A DNA stretch of 64,000 bases from Lamellibrachia columna (GCA_963662155.1 OY759273.1:25637956-25701955), one strand, 5' to 3'. Counted from the first letter of the stretch, positions 22,478 through 35,503 are shown. Notes: generated from the sequence alone by a model not told the origin. Translations and numbers: made by a program.

Positions 22478-25077
22478 AAGCCCCCGGTGACGATGGCATG
22501 GGCTGAATAATATCTACCGAAGTGGATGGCGAAACTATCGCCGATAAAACACACACGTGTAGCACTAGTACACCCAAGAGGCATACCTCAGCTGAGATCG
22601 TTTACACGAATAGCCATCATGCGTGATCCTTAGGTTTATTAGAGACAACGGAATACAAAAAACCGTCGCACAAATATAGGTCACACAACAAACCAGCAGC
22701 TGAATTCTACGTAATAAGAAACGGGTACAACTACCGCTTGTAAAAAAAGCTATGCCCCAGCCAGCACGCAGTCATCGACCCGAGGGCGGATATCAACGGC
22801 TGGCAGGCGGCTGTGCTCGACATGCGCTTGCCGATCACAGCCCGCTTCCCAGCCGCAGATGCGGCGCTAGCACTCGCGGGAGGTGATTTGTCAATACTCG
22901 GACCGAGGGAGGCATGAGCACTGATTTCTGACGCGCGCCGAATACCTATGATTTATTACTTGTATTAAATTTCGCTTGTGGTGTAAGCGAATGTTTCCCG
23001 CGCGATGACGCACCTTGCTGGAAGCGAAATAAAATTAAGAGAAACTAAAATTCGTATGAACCGTGTTGGTATTCTTAGACAAAATTAACAAGCCATGACA
23101 ATTACGTTTGTAAGCTCCAGATGCTTACACTATTCGCTGAATATTATTATTGTTAAAAATAATCTTTACTGCGAGTCTACCCGGGCCCATGCCGCCATCT
23201 TTGAAGTCCGCTGTTTTACCGTTATAATTTTATATGTGACTGGCGCGCCACAAGACAAGGTACGTGTTTACAAATTCCTTTGTGAATTTTTGGCTGTATT
23301 TTGTACTATCCAATACATTGATTTTTAGCATTTATATAAATTATTTTTGTTCGCAAAGCATACGAAAGTAGAACCATGCACATCGTAATTTTAGGCGCCA
23401 AACTCAAACGGCAAAGCCGGCAAAGGCCGTGAGCTGACATAGCCATGGGCATAGGCATAGCTTAGGCTTAGCCTTAGGTCAATAATAGGTGAAGTCTGAA
23501 GATTTATTTATACTGGCTCAGTGTGTACTGTCTGTTTATGTTTATTTCTTGCGAGTACTTTCTCAGAACAGAAACACATAATTATATGCATGCATACATA
23601 CATACATACATACATACATACATACATACATTCATATAATTATATTCTGTGAAATTTTCATTTCATTCTGCCCTGTATCGGTTGCTTAATTCGTTCTCGA
23701 TCAATATATTTGTTTTATAGTTGTAAAATGTTTTATACATTGTAAATTGTGGAATACCATGGTTTACCTGTTTCAAAACAACATGGTATTTTACCGTGGT
23801 TTACCTGTTTCAAAACACCATGGCATACCATGGCATTTACCATGGTATATTTTCATAAGGGAATTGCCCAATTCCATGGGCCGTGGACACTTGGTATTGT
23901 TAACTTATTTGTTATGTTAATATTTCAGATGCTGTCCGAAACAATGAAGTGACAACAAATGGCACAACGTAAACCATGAGCATGACATAAAGCGAGTCAT
24001 CCAGGAATGGTTCCGGACTGCCTTTGTCTCTGATCGGGATCGTGGTAGGAAGCACCGAATGGACAGAACATAGGCTAAGCAGGATGTGGCAGGAGTAAAC
24101 AATTGAAGTGAATGTTTTTGATTACATTTATTTAAGTACAAATAAGAGATGGTCAACGCTTATTTTTTTAAATATTATCGTATACTAAATTACACAAATC
24201 CACATACGAATACATATATCAACCTCAAAACATTTGTGATAAAATGTTAACAATATATGTATAAGATAATATGCTTGTATTTAAAGTAATGACATGGTGC
24301 TTTGGTGGCGTTGCATTGATCAGTTAAAAACAATTCCTAGAGCATTGTTTATTTAAAAGAGAACCTGGAAAAATCATAGTAAAGTTATACTGTATAATCT
24401 GTATTCATAAATATACATTTGAACAGTTAACTGGCAGTTTAAGTTTGAATGTGCACATATATATTCATAGCAATGTCTAGGAAGGTTGCACAGTACATTG
24501 AAATTATATAGGTCGTTGTGTACATACTGAAGCCTTTTAAGAGAGTGAGTGTGGATTTTTACTGTGATTGGATTAGGGGTGTTATTGAATATTCAAGTGA
24601 TACTATCTGTAATGCGTTTGTTTGTCAGTTCAGTGTTTGTACTTTCAATGTGGATATTCCAACGACTTTTGTGCCATATGCATGCGCACCAGAATTAGGT
24701 ATTATGCTTACATTTTTTAGGTATTCAGGAAGGTTTCTGTTGACATATTAGTGATAACAGTTTAATTGTCATTTAAAGATATTTTCAACTTTTATTTAGC
24801 AGTTTGACACTTTTTAGCAATGGATAGAAGTGTGCGCATTATATACTGACTGTTTGTTATCATTGTTGTTGCCCACTTCTGTAGTTTTGTTATTATGTAT
24901 ACCAGTTACAATATTTTATATAGGGAACGATTAGTGACTTAATGTTAATAGGCTTAATAAAATATATTGTGGAAGGTATCTTATTAAAGCTGTACAAGTC
25001 ATATTGATTAATAAATTTTAAATGCCTTTGTTTGGCCTATTTCAATCTTCATTGGACTTGTTGTTTTTCTGCTTATG

Positions 25078-25078
<1 letters not shown>
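22478..25078. other. No recognised gene; GC-rich start then AT-rich
   Basis: The stretch 22741-22790, with GCCCCAGCCAGCAC, resembles the reverse of 26835-26880, so a dispersed repeat end lies there. A (CATA)n array lies at 23587-23632. Near 23190 the minus strand has an ATG in the context AAAGATGGCGGC, like a YY1 site over a start, but the frame is nine codons. A short CCATGG-rich repeat lies at 23756-23850. The rest shows nothing I recognise. Confidence 0.45.
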
Positions 25079-25132
<54 letters not shown>

Positions 25133-25200
25133 CGACAATGTACCGATGATTAGCTGCTCATAGGCTGACTATGCCTAGTTTTGCCAAAATTAATATGTGT
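25079..25200. repeat. (AT)n and outer inverted repeat arm
   Basis: About 50 bases of AT repeat are followed by a segment with TGACTATGCCTAGTTTTG. Its reverse complement resembles 26584-26620, on the other side of the GGGCC element, so the two may be arms of an outer element. Confidence 0.6.
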
Positions 25201-25206
25201 GTGTGT

Positions 25207-26392
25207 ACTAGTGCCCGGGCCGGGCCTCTACATAATTTTGCGGGCCGGGCCTGGGCCTACATACTGCGGGCCCGGTCCGGGCCTGGGCTGAAAACAATTT
25301 AAACACATCGGGCTTGAATCGGGCCTGGGCCTAGTGTGAGCGGGCCAGGGCCGGGCCTGGGCTGGGCCTGGACATAATAAAAAATATTCATACAAAACAC
25401 CGATTATTACTCTCTTTTTTAATAAAAACTTATTATAAATTGTAATTCCGATTAATGAATGCTTAAAATTATTTCTTTAGTATTATATAGTTGCAAATTG
25501 AGACCTTGCATGGAATCTAATGGTCCCATAAGTTCACTTGGCTGGAAGTAGCCAGCCCCAAATGTTTACTTTAGAAATATTTGCAGAGGCAATCAAGCCA
25601 TGATTAACCATCAACTTATCACCCTTTGACCCTACCAGTGGACATTCTATTGTCTAGGTCTTCCCTCCAAACATTGCCCACCTGAATGACCTGCCCACTG
25701 CCTAGTGCCCACTAGGCCACTAGCCCATTACCCAGTACCCAATGGAGTTGGTAATTGGTATTTCTCCCCAGTCCTAATTCATTCACACATGTCTGAACCT
25801 GTCTGTCTCAGGCTAGTGACTGCAGGCCTGCTGGAAATGCCACTGGGTGTCAGTGCTAGCGGGTGACATTTAATAGAAATATCATATTAGATAAAGTTAA
25901 CTTAGTTGAGCTAATTCAATTAACAATATAAATTGGGGTTACGGTTTGCATATGGGTTAAGTCAGGGTTAGATAAACAAACCTCCTACCCTAACCATAAG
26001 CAAATACATTAAAGCCAAATATAACAAATGTTATCATATTTAATAGTAATGACACTAAGAAGTTTTTCTTTATTTTTCTTCAGGATATTCGTAAGTTTGA
26101 AGAAGTTGGTGGTGCTGGATTTTTAGAACTCATCCTCGTCTTTGTTATAAGATAATAGGTTTATCTTCTCTAAGCTTAGCGGGCCGCGGGCTTACCCATA
26201 TTTTGCCCGCGGGTATGGGCCGGGCCTGGGCCTGAAACTTGCGTGCCGGGCCGAGCCTGGGCCAAATATTCACGGTCTGGGTCGGGCCTGGGCCGGGCTT
26301 AAAAATTATTGCGGGCCTGGGCCGGGCCTGGACTCTCACTGCTAATTGCGGGCCGCGCTTGGGATCAAATTCTTGGCCCGCGCAGGGCACTA

Positions 26393-26394
<2 letters not shown>
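25207..26394. mobile_element. Non-autonomous DNA transposon candidate with GGGCC-rich ends
   Basis: The left end ACTAGTGCCCGGGCCGGGCC and the right end, read in reverse as ACTAGTGCCCTGCGCGGGCC, form an imperfect terminal inverted repeat. Both subterminal regions (25215-25375 and 26180-26390) carry repeated GGGCCTGGGCC motifs. The interior has no transposase frame. Its 25515-25572 resembles 15475-15532. Flanks are TG and TA repeats, so a target-site duplication cannot be judged. Confidence 0.65.
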
Positions 26395-26880
<486 letters not shown>

Positions 26881-27795
26881 ACTAGGCAAGGTTGTATCAA
26901 ACTAAATGAGATAAACTTACAACGTAGAACAGCGAATAACAGCGAATCAAAGCAAAATACAAGCGAATTCAAAACAAGACAGCTTACTTCGGTAGTTCTC
27001 AAACCCGGTAATGCCCTGCAATGGACGCTTCCACGTGCGTGGCATAGGGGCGTTAGGGTGTAACTGAGTTTGGTTCATAGTAATCATAGAACCATCCATA
27101 ACAAGACTTAATATTACTTCTGGCTATGCTATAAGTTGTCATGGGTGTATAGCTTATTTTAGTTAATTCTGGTTCATTTGCATAAAAAATAGCTTTTTGT
27201 TGTTGTTGTTGTTGTTGTTGTTCTTGTTGTTGTTGTTGTTGTTCTTGTGGGTGTGAATTTTGGAATGGTTGCCTTATTTGTTTGAGTTAATTGTGGTACA
27301 CTTGCACTATGGTTTCAGTTGTGAGCAATTGAGTAAGTGTGGTTCACTTGCTTTAAAATCACTTGTAGATAACATAGTTTAGTTAATTGTGGTCTTTGTT
27401 AAATTGTGGTCCACATTAAACATGTTACAATTGAAGAAAAACACAGAATAACGTACCTTTAAACGTCTGAACGTTGTAGTGTAATATTGGAACAGAAATT
27501 CTTCCGAGTGACGTTGTTAGCTGCGCTGAAGTGGTCGAAGAAACATGTTCCTGTCTTGACGACAGTTTCAGGAATATACACCGCACACGGTGTTACGAAA
27601 TATCTAAAAATAACTTTTTCTCAGTCTAAACGGGAAGTTTAACTTTTGGCTCGGTACGTTGCTTGTTCTGCATTGTGCGTTATGCTAATTGTTCATTATT
27701 GCGTTGTGCGTTATGCTAATTGTGTTATTTTCACCAGAAAGGGCGAAACAACGAAGCAACGAAGTAGCTAAGGAGCGACTTGGCACTTTAATCTG

Positions 27796-27995
27796 ACTGG
27801 GCCGAGACGTGGCAGATGGATTTAATGTGTCAAAGTGCGCTGTTCTGTCGGTTACGACCAAGAGGAAGCCACCAACTCTTGATGACTACTTGGACGACCA
27901 GCAGATCCCACGGACTGACAACCAGGACTACTGGGGTATTACTATCAACACGAAGTTATGGTGGCAATATGTTTTGTCCACTGGGACAAAACATG
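27796..27995 (+). pseudogene. Reverse transcriptase fragment of a Jockey-like LINE
   Basis: The plus strand reads WAETWQM, then after a one-base shift FNVSKCAVLSVTTKRK, a Q-rich middle and NQDYWGITINTKLWW. This matches the region after the YADD motif in Jockey-like elements (FN..KC..L..T.KR ... Y.YLG..I...L.W). It is cut on both sides and probably belongs to the same kind of element as 10094-10287. Confidence 0.65.
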
Positions 27996-28052
27996 TAATT
28001 TTCGGAAATTTGTATTATCAACCTCCCCTGAGGCGGGTAGTACAATTTTAGC

Positions 28053-28150
28053 AGTACGGTACACAGGCCCAAATTGACTCATTTCGTCCGTGGCGTCAAC
28101 AAGATGTGTACTAAATAAAACAAAGTCACGCCCAAATGCAACGACATCAA
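28053..28150 (-). pseudogene. Conserved minus-strand frame fragment
   Basis: The minus strand reads DVVAFGRDFVLFSTHLVD, then a segment ending SQFGPVYR. The matching stretch at 37966-38060 encodes nearly the same peptide, and most differences are synonymous. This suggests an exon of a gene or transposase that was once under selection. I do not recognise the family. Confidence 0.4.
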
Positions 28151-29129
28151 CGTTTTGTCGTAACCATGGTTTATCAGTTTTGGAATCATAACTGTATTCC
28201 CTCACGGTTCTCGAAAGCATTGTGTCAATCGGTTGCCGAGTCAGTGCAGTGCTCACGAAGTTCACTATGGTTCACAGTGATGTGAACATGATTCAAGATT
28301 CAAACGCTCAACGTGGCGCAGCAGTCGTGATCTAGGATGTACGTGCAAGTGAGATGGACACGCACATTAATGACAGCCGGTTCCCGGAACCGGAAATTGT
28401 GCTATTTTGTATTTCCTATACCATATGCTTAACCGTCGACTAGTTGACCGGCAGACTAAGCAGAACTTAAAGGGAATAGAAAAATGCATTAGCTAAAATG
28501 CTTTTTCGGTCAGTACACAAAATTTAATATTGTGCGTAATATATGCCAACAGAAAAATTGTACATGACAATTTATCTATAGTCAAAATTAGGTGTTTAAT
28601 ACGTCTGACTCGATAAGTGCGCGTAAAATGCGAAGTCAATGAGATGGTTTTGTGACGTTACTGGTGACTAGGGCTTAAACTCAGTCAGTGATTTCTATGC
28701 AATGCTTCAGTATAGTTTCACTCGTGTTTTTATGGTGAATGGCGGCGATGTCAATTTTCCAGAATAAAAAATTAAATGTAACGATTTAGAACCGTATCGG
28801 CAAGTGATACCGCAGAATCATCTTCGATTTCGGCTGTTTCGGAGTAGTTTAGCGACACCAGTAGCCTTTGACTTTGATATTATTTACTTTCTGACCTAAC
28901 CATGAAAACGACAACCCACTTAGAGCCGCCAAGCTTCTCCTCATATATCTACCATACGCACATGTGACGTCATCAAGACATGACTCCTACTTCCGTATAA
29001 AGATCAACAGTTACAAAAACTCGCCAACCATTATGCTTAACTTCGTGGAGCTAGGCGTAAAAGATATAGATAGTTTTTTGTAATTTGTAATTGTTACATA
29101 GAAGATAGAGTAATGTTTGACCACGTGAC

Positions 29130-29305
<176 letters not shown>

Positions 29306-29943
29306 CTGATGTCTCCTACGGCGCCGCTCCTTTATCTCTCGAGATTGACAGATGTCAATCATTAGACAACAGAAACAGTAACACAATGGAGGTGTCGATC
29401 ATTATATTTAATTTCTAATTATGTTATGTTTTTTGTATATTTACCATGGCTCCCATTGTAGCGACAAGTTACATTTATGTCTTAATGGAAGTCGCCATGA
29501 CCATTTATTTCTGTTATAGATATATGATCAGTGCGGTCTATACGTAGATGAAAATTGGTTTGGATTATCGATGGGCCAATGACTTCCTAACTTTTTACAC
29601 TTGCCACTTGTAAATTTGAACGGCGATCGTGGTAAATATTGTTAAACTAGCAGACATTGAAAACATTCAACGATCACACTTCACTTTAACTAACCACGAG
29701 CGACTGAGACCGACATCCTCTGACAAAAATAAAAAAATACCTTACATCATCATGCGTGAGCACCAGCAGCTAGTGACACTAATTAACAGTTACCCCACAC
29801 TGTCAAATATGATGCGACTACCAGTTCACACAGTTGTCATCTACCGCTGGTGAACTGTGTGCGCTTGTGCTTACACCGTGCGTGTTTAGGCGGGGGACAT
29901 TGGACCATGATCCCTTCGGTTTTGAATCGATTTTTTTTCTTTT

Positions 29944-30187
29944 GTGTGTATCCTGTTTCGCCATTACGTATCAGCAGGGCAATCTAATGGGTGACTAAGC
30001 TTTAGTGTGTATCCTGTTTCGCCATTACGTATTAGCAGGGCAATCTAATGGGTGACTAAGCTTTAGTGTGTATCCTGTTTCGCCATTACGTATTAGCAGG
30101 GCAATCTAATGGGTGACTAAGCTTTAGTGTGTATCCTGTTTCGCCATTACGTATTAGCAGGGCAATCTAATGGGTGACTAAACTTGC
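29944..30187. repeat. 61-bp minisatellite, four copies
   Basis: Four nearly identical 61-bp units contain GTGTGTATCCTGTTTCGCC and GCAGGGCAATCTAATGGG. The low divergence points to recent amplification. Sequence 30188-30563 after it has no recognised gene. Confidence 0.92.
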
Positions 30188-30563
30188 TCCTCCAACCTCT
30201 GGACTTCATTTTGTGAGATGCTACATACGATATTGTGCTTACATACATTGTCAACAATATGTGTGTTTTTGTTGATCATCCCACAGAAGATACCAGACTT
30301 CAAACGTTCTTGAATATGTAGAAAACATTGTAAGATATGCCTTCCCTCTTATCGTCTGCTGGGCCGCACGCAATGGTCCAGGAAGGCATTTCTCACAGAC
30401 GTAGATGAACTGTGTTTTAATCGTCGGTCTTCTTTGCGCTCGCCAGGTTGATATTTATAAATGAACGTGTACTCACTCGACCAATGAGTACTTAGAGTAC
30501 TACAAAAGTGTAGCCAAAGTATTGTTCAAGTTCGACGTGATTGCTGTAAATGTAAACATAACT

Positions 30564-30867
<304 letters not shown>

Positions 30868-31509
30868 ACATGCTACCTCATTTATGCAACTGTTGTATGT
30901 AATTTTTAGGAAAGGTTCGAACTATTAAATTAGTAAATGCTTGTTCAAGCATTAAACTGAAGCGAAAATCGAAACGCTGAAAAATCGCGATTTGCTTCCT
31001 TGGTGAAATTTCGTAATTTTGTCATGTGATCGGCGATAGGATCGAAGTCACGCCCATGATCAACATTAACCCACACAGTGTTTACCATTTTCGATATCCA
31101 TTATTTTGATCCTTACCAGATCTAACAACTAAAGTAAATTATTTCGATGGTTTAAAAAATAGGCATTTTTTTATTAAATCGACTGCGGGTGTTGACATAA
31201 GCTACTCAAACACTGCATATTTGGACACCAACGAATCGGATTTGCGATAGCTTAAATCAGTCGAGGAAGCAGTTTTAAATTTAATTAAAAGTTGGGGACT
31301 ATGTGCTATGTTCTATGTGCTATGTGCTATGTTTTATGTGCTATGTGCTATGTTCTATATTGTTGCAGTCGGTTGTCATTTGGCTTTAAACAAACACATT
31401 TTCGTGAGTTGTTTTGTACGCGATGACGTAAACAATACTTTCTTCGTGACGTAACATGCGCAGTAGAGACAATTTACAGACAATATGCTTCAAACATCTA
31501 CATTTTATT

Positions 31510-31515
31510 TTTATT
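31510..31515 (-). promoter_or_regulatory. AATAAA polyadenylation signal of lectin B
   Basis: The minus strand carries AATAAA about 220 bases after the lectin B stop, with a second match six bases downstream. Confidence 0.55.
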
Positions 31516-31735
31516 GCACAGAAAGCATGGATACAGGTGAATCCGGCGTATGGCGCCCACCGAGAGTAAATAATTAGTTCGGTCCGTATCATTTCATATT
31601 TCACCCCAATATCGCACGTCACGTTTTGAACGCGTGCGTAATGAAATGCAATACCACAGTCCTACGCTGTTTCACAGTAATCGTTCCACATTGTCTTGTA
31701 AATTTACCAAGAGTAGACTTGAAAACTGTTTCGCA

Positions 31736-31974
31736 TTAACGAATTTCACAAAGTGAGCAGCGTCTAAGTGCAACTGAATCGTCGTTCCAAAATAAACCCA
31801 CAGACGGATGGTCCCACATGGTGCTTGCATCTTCGACTCCACCGTTATTGTCCGGCTGTCCTGGCATCCAGTATGTGTAACTGAATGGCCTTCCCGTCGC
31901 CATCCACTTCCACACGCCGCTAGAGTCCCTTCTTCCCGAAGTAAACATGTGGGGACAGTTGTGTGGTCGTAAAT
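31736..31974 (-). CDS. Lectin B coding exon 3 (QPD, WND, C-terminus)
   Basis: The exon follows TTTCTAG and enters in phase 1, encoding residues 143-221 and ending at the TAA 31738-31736. It contains MFTSG (153-156 region), WKWMATGRP, YTYWMPG, QPD (182-184), VED (189-191), WND (205-207) and the closing cysteines 215 and 218. QPD predicts galactose-type specificity, and QPD, E190 and WND supply calcium site 2. The C2 cysteine expected near 193 is a serine, so one core disulfide is probably missing. The frame is open. Confidence 0.88.
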
Positions 31975-32990
31975 CTAGAAAGAAAAGCACATGTATGCTT
32001 CGAGTGGCAAATCAGACTAAACAGCCTACTCACGTAGCCTGCTGCTCGTTCTATTGTGATTTGGTGATTTTTCCAGTGATGCTTTGTTGATTCAATTCAT
32101 GAAAAGACACAGAATATATAAAATATATGTAAATAAACGTTGCAAATTGAAAGGATTCCAGTGTTTTTAAAACATATCATTTGCAACTGAAATTATATTA
32201 TAAAACATAATATAAACAGATTTGTCGTGATATGTTAGTGGTAACATTTGTTCAGCAATCAAAACATAGTGAAGCCTTAGTCTCACGTACACATAGTAAT
32301 TAAAACCTAATTTTGTATTGATACATTTTCAAGGTTGTGTTAACGGTTCCAGTATTTCAAAAGAACGTAAATAAATCTGTATAATTGCATACTATAAGTT
32401 ATGATTTTCTCTCTATATCTCCTATTTCTGTCTTTCGGTCTCTCTGTGCGTATGTCTGCTGCAGGTCTATATCTGCCTATATCTAGTGAATTCCCCATTT
32501 GTGCCTTCATACATGCTAGCTATCGCTGTTACAAGTTGATCAGGTATACTGTAGGCCATATGTATATTTAATATTTTGCCTGAACCAAAACGCTGTTTAA
32601 AAATCGAAAAAGCATCTTAGCTAGTGCCTTGATGTCAACCCATTTAAGCGGAATCCACGGTGTTATCTACAGTTATCACTAGTGTAGCTAATATCAGCAA
32701 GTTGGCACAGTGCCCATATTTTTTGCAAACAACTTTCGTATTTCGGTTATACAGTTAGATATTATTTTACATATTACCACTTTATAATTTAATTGAGTCA
32801 TCAAAGCTACTGTTCTCCCAACATTCGAAAATGTATGTGATTTGTGGACGAAATACTTCGTTATCGAAATGGCGGTAAGCTTTTCCCTTCCCCACTCCCA
32901 TTATTTTCCCGTGCCTTTGTGTGCCTGGGAATAAACAATACTTTGGGAAAACTTATAATTACACAATGTGACGTCTCTTGGGTACCTCAC

Positions 32991-33161
32991 CTCGTATCAT
33001 TTTAAGCAAGAACTCGTTTTCTTCTTGGGTTTCAATCGACACGAGGTCCGCCCCATCGCCAAGTGTCTGACAATTAGCCCTGCTCTCCGACCACTTCATA
33101 TATCGATGGACCAGTTTGTAACACGTGATGTTACCGTCAACGGACCATTTACACCGGGTAT
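32991..33161 (-). CDS. Lectin B coding exon 2 (first half of C-type lectin domain)
   Basis: The exon is 171 bases, bounded by TTGCAG and GTGAGG, and encodes residues 86-142. It begins DTRCKW, with the long-form cysteine pair C89 and C99, an N-glycosylation sequon at N96, the core W109 and C116, and the GDGADLVSIETQEENEF motif. The exon is intact and matches A and C in length and phase. Confidence 0.9.
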
Positions 33162-33234
33162 CTGCAACAAAGCGTAGCATTAATATGCATATGTCATCCA
33201 TATAGCGAGCTAGCAGGCAGCACGCATATTTTAT

Positions 33235-33243
33235 GTTTGTGTG

Positions 33244-33295
<52 letters not shown>

Positions 33296-33456
33296 TGTGT
33301 GTGTTTCTTTGTGTGCTGTGTCTGCTTGGACCAATATTAATATAACAATTACTGAAATTATTGGCAATGATGTGTTATATGCTACAAATGTGTTAGTGTT
33401 TTTCACAAGAACATGCAATTGACGCAGGCGCGCGCGCACACACGCATGCACATACG
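33235..33456. repeat. GTGC-rich microsatellites in lectin B intron 1
   Basis: A GT/GTGC array at 33235-33305 and an ACGC/GCGC tract at 33425-33456 flank sequence resembling lectin A intron 1. The long frame here is an artefact. Confidence 0.85.
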
Positions 33457-33475
33457 CGTAGTCAACAACACACAT

Positions 33476-33573
33476 GACGCCTTTGTCTTTTTCTTTCACC
33501 CATTGTTCGATCGACCTCTTCCATTTATCAAATGACTCCACACACGCACGCACGCATGCACGCACGCACGTGC
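33476..33573 (-). pseudogene. Extra partial copy of lectin exon 1
   Basis: The minus strand encodes ESFDKWKRSIEQWVKEKDKG followed by a donor-like boundary, a second copy of the last 66 bases of coding exon 1. It lies in intron 1 of lectin B, directly joined to a (TGCG)n tract. Its sequence is closer to lectin A than to the intact exon 1 of B, which points to unequal exchange or gene conversion between the paralogs. Confidence 0.8.
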
Positions 33574-33596
33574 GTCAAGTCAACCACATACGATAC

Positions 33597-33852
33597 CTTT
33601 GTCTTTTTCTTTCATCCATTGTTCGATCGACCTCTTCCAGGTATCAAATGACGCCAGATGACTCTCTATTGATTGCAGCCGACTGTTCATTGTCTGAAGT
33701 GTATGGAACGTTTGCTCCACGAGCTCCTCCTGGCGGCCATCATTGGTGTCACGGTTGCACAGGTCTGTGGTCGGTTGTCCGCGCACACAACCGAAGTCAG
33801 ACGAGAGATACAACAGCAGACCAACCAAGTAGACACTCTTCGTTGTCATCAT
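33597..33852 (-). CDS. Lectin B coding exon 1 (signal peptide and coiled coil)
   Basis: The first ATG of a pair lies at 33852, right after an acceptor-like ACTTTCAG. The signal peptide MMTTKSVYLVGLLLYLSSD is followed by a probable cleavage site near CVRG/QPTT. A cysteine at 32 and a helical segment at about 40-75 could join subunits by disulfide and coiled coil. With exons 2 and 3 it makes an open 221-residue frame (256+171+239 bases), so B is the one intact lectin gene here. It should encode a secreted galactose-type lectin of the kind used in invertebrate immunity or shell-matrix binding; the role is inferred. Confidence 0.9.
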
Positions 33853-33922
33853 ATCTGAAAGTGGATAATGAAATAAAAATAAGAAGAAGTGATCAACGTG
33901 AAGTATAACAAAACACTTTCAC

Positions 33923-34552
33923 TACTGTCCGAAATCAGACGGCATAAATGTCACGCACGCACGCACGCACGCACGCACGCACCCAAGCACGCACGCACAC
34001 ACGAAATTTAAATTATTGAAAGTTCGCATAATTAGTGAGTAAAATATAACATAAAGCCACTCTTTCTATTATACAGAGTCAAACGCCCCAGTAGAGGTGT
34101 AGTTCCATCGTATCCTAAACTTACTGGCGTATTTTGCATAATTAGCGACGCCATCCGGTATTGGAACTAATAATTAAAGAATTTAAACTGACACGCACTA
34201 ACCGTTTTACATGTGTATTCCGTGACATAGCATATGGAAATTAACGTCAAGAAGCAGACGAAATGTGCTCCAAATACTCGATTATGAGTAAGTTTATCGT
34301 TTAGTAGTGGGTGATGTTGTCTGAAACCAACGTCACGTGATGTTACTGTTCATTTACCATTGTTGTACTGACAATATGCAGGATTTGTAATTTACGTTTA
34401 TTTCTGATAATTTACGTTATATCACAGCCAAGATAATGCTGAGCGACACGCTATATTGGGGATAAAACTATGATGGTCCTTGATACGCTCAGTGTTGAGT
34501 CTTCCAACAGTTCTTGCTTTTCTTCTGAGCTAATAGGTTTTGAATAAAATGC
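33923..34552 (-). promoter_or_regulatory. Upstream region of lectin B, conserved with A
   Basis: The ATCAGACGGCATAAAT motif adjoins an (ACGC)n array at 33955-34003, and the following 550 bases match the upstream region of lectin A. A promoter and a non-coding first exon are likely here but cannot be placed exactly. Confidence 0.45.
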
Positions 34553-34868
34553 GAAATAAAACTAAACAAGGCGTGTTATCCGAAAAAAATATTAAGTACA
34601 ATTGTTGTACAACTGTGTGTCACTTTTGGTGTTTTTTTTACATCCTTTAGTAATTCGAACACACAAAATATATGGTAATTGACAATTATAGTTGCGTTAT
34701 GTACACGGAGATAAATTCTGTCAGTCCCATGACAAATTCCAAAAAATTTTGCATGCTGAATTTTTTCGTAATTGTCCTGAAAATATACCTCTTCAAGAAC
34801 AATTTACATAAAATTACATATCAAACCATGAAAAGTACGGCCACTTTTCTACCAGAAAGTGGCTAGTT
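34553..34868. other. No gene seen
   Basis: AT-rich sequence between the lectin B block and a LINE fragment; a 64-codon frame is not recognised. Confidence 0.5.
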
Positions 34869-35311
34869 AACACGATTTAACAAGATTGCCATCCCAAACA
34901 ACAAGTTCCAGATGGCAAGTGGACAAGGAAGACATTGGCTTATCGAGAGTCCAACAATGTTATCATATATGTATAGCCCGCCCTTATCAAGTATCTATCA
35001 ATTCTATTTATAAACATATTCACACTACTAGCATTAACACAATCATTTGGAAGTTTGTTCCATTCATTTATCACCCTCTGTGAGAAAGAGTACTTTCTCA
35101 TGTCCAACCTACACTGCTCCTTAACTAATGCTGCTTTGTGTCCTCTGGTTCTACTGCCTTCTTTAAGTTTGAAGAACATATTCCTATCAACATCCTCATA
35201 ACCGTTCACTATTTTAAACATTTCTATTTGGTCTCCTCTTAGTCTCCTGGTCTCTAGACAAGGAAGCCATTGGCTTGTCCAACCTACACTGATCCTTAAC
35301 TAATGTTAACG
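34869..35311 (-). mobile_element. CR1/L2-type LINE ORF2 3' fragments, joined
   Basis: 34869-35258 encodes the ORF2 C-terminus on the minus strand (VNGYEDVDRNMFFKLKEG, RKYSFSQRVINEWNKLP and RYLIRAGY) and keeps the 3' TTGTTAAATCGTG end. At 35259 it is joined to a second small fragment with ACAAGGAAGCCATTGGCTT and TGTCCAACCTACACTG. No complete element remains. Confidence 0.85.
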
Positions 35312-35503
35312 TAGAACGATCGCTAAGCATCTGGATGGACTCGAGCGTCAGTTCTCTCGATTGGCAGCTACTGTGACAAACCCACTGTGAAAACACTGGA
35401 CTTTGGACCCAGTCACTACGTTCTGGAGTTGTTATGTTATAGCTCAATAAAAACACCGAAGCTAAGTGGTCGCGTAGCTTATCGTTGGGTGGATACATAG
35501 CGC
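35312..35503. repeat. Dispersed segment shared with 81-252
   Basis: It matches 81-252 through GGATACATAG and follows the same LINE sequence in both places. Just after it, at 35503-35560, a 25-bp unit with AGAATCACGTCCTCCGCTTA occurs about two and a half times. The stretch 35561-35889 holds no recognised gene. Confidence 0.7.

Larger units (their letters stand above)
31382..34552 (-). repeat. Lectin segmental duplication, copy B
   Basis: Partner of 16205-20171 in the same orientation, about 15 kb away. It keeps single copies of the intron 2 repeats and carries an extra exon 1 fragment at 33476-33541. Similarity ends at TTTTGAATAAAATG on the right. Confidence 0.85.

Noticed and set aside
23185..23215. 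Minus-strand ATG in an AAAGATGGCGGC context as a gene start
   Set aside because: The frame closes after nine codons and no following exon could be identified.
30900..30930. GGTTCGAAC as a possible tRNA T-loop
   Set aside because: No acceptor stem or anticodon arm could be drawn around it.
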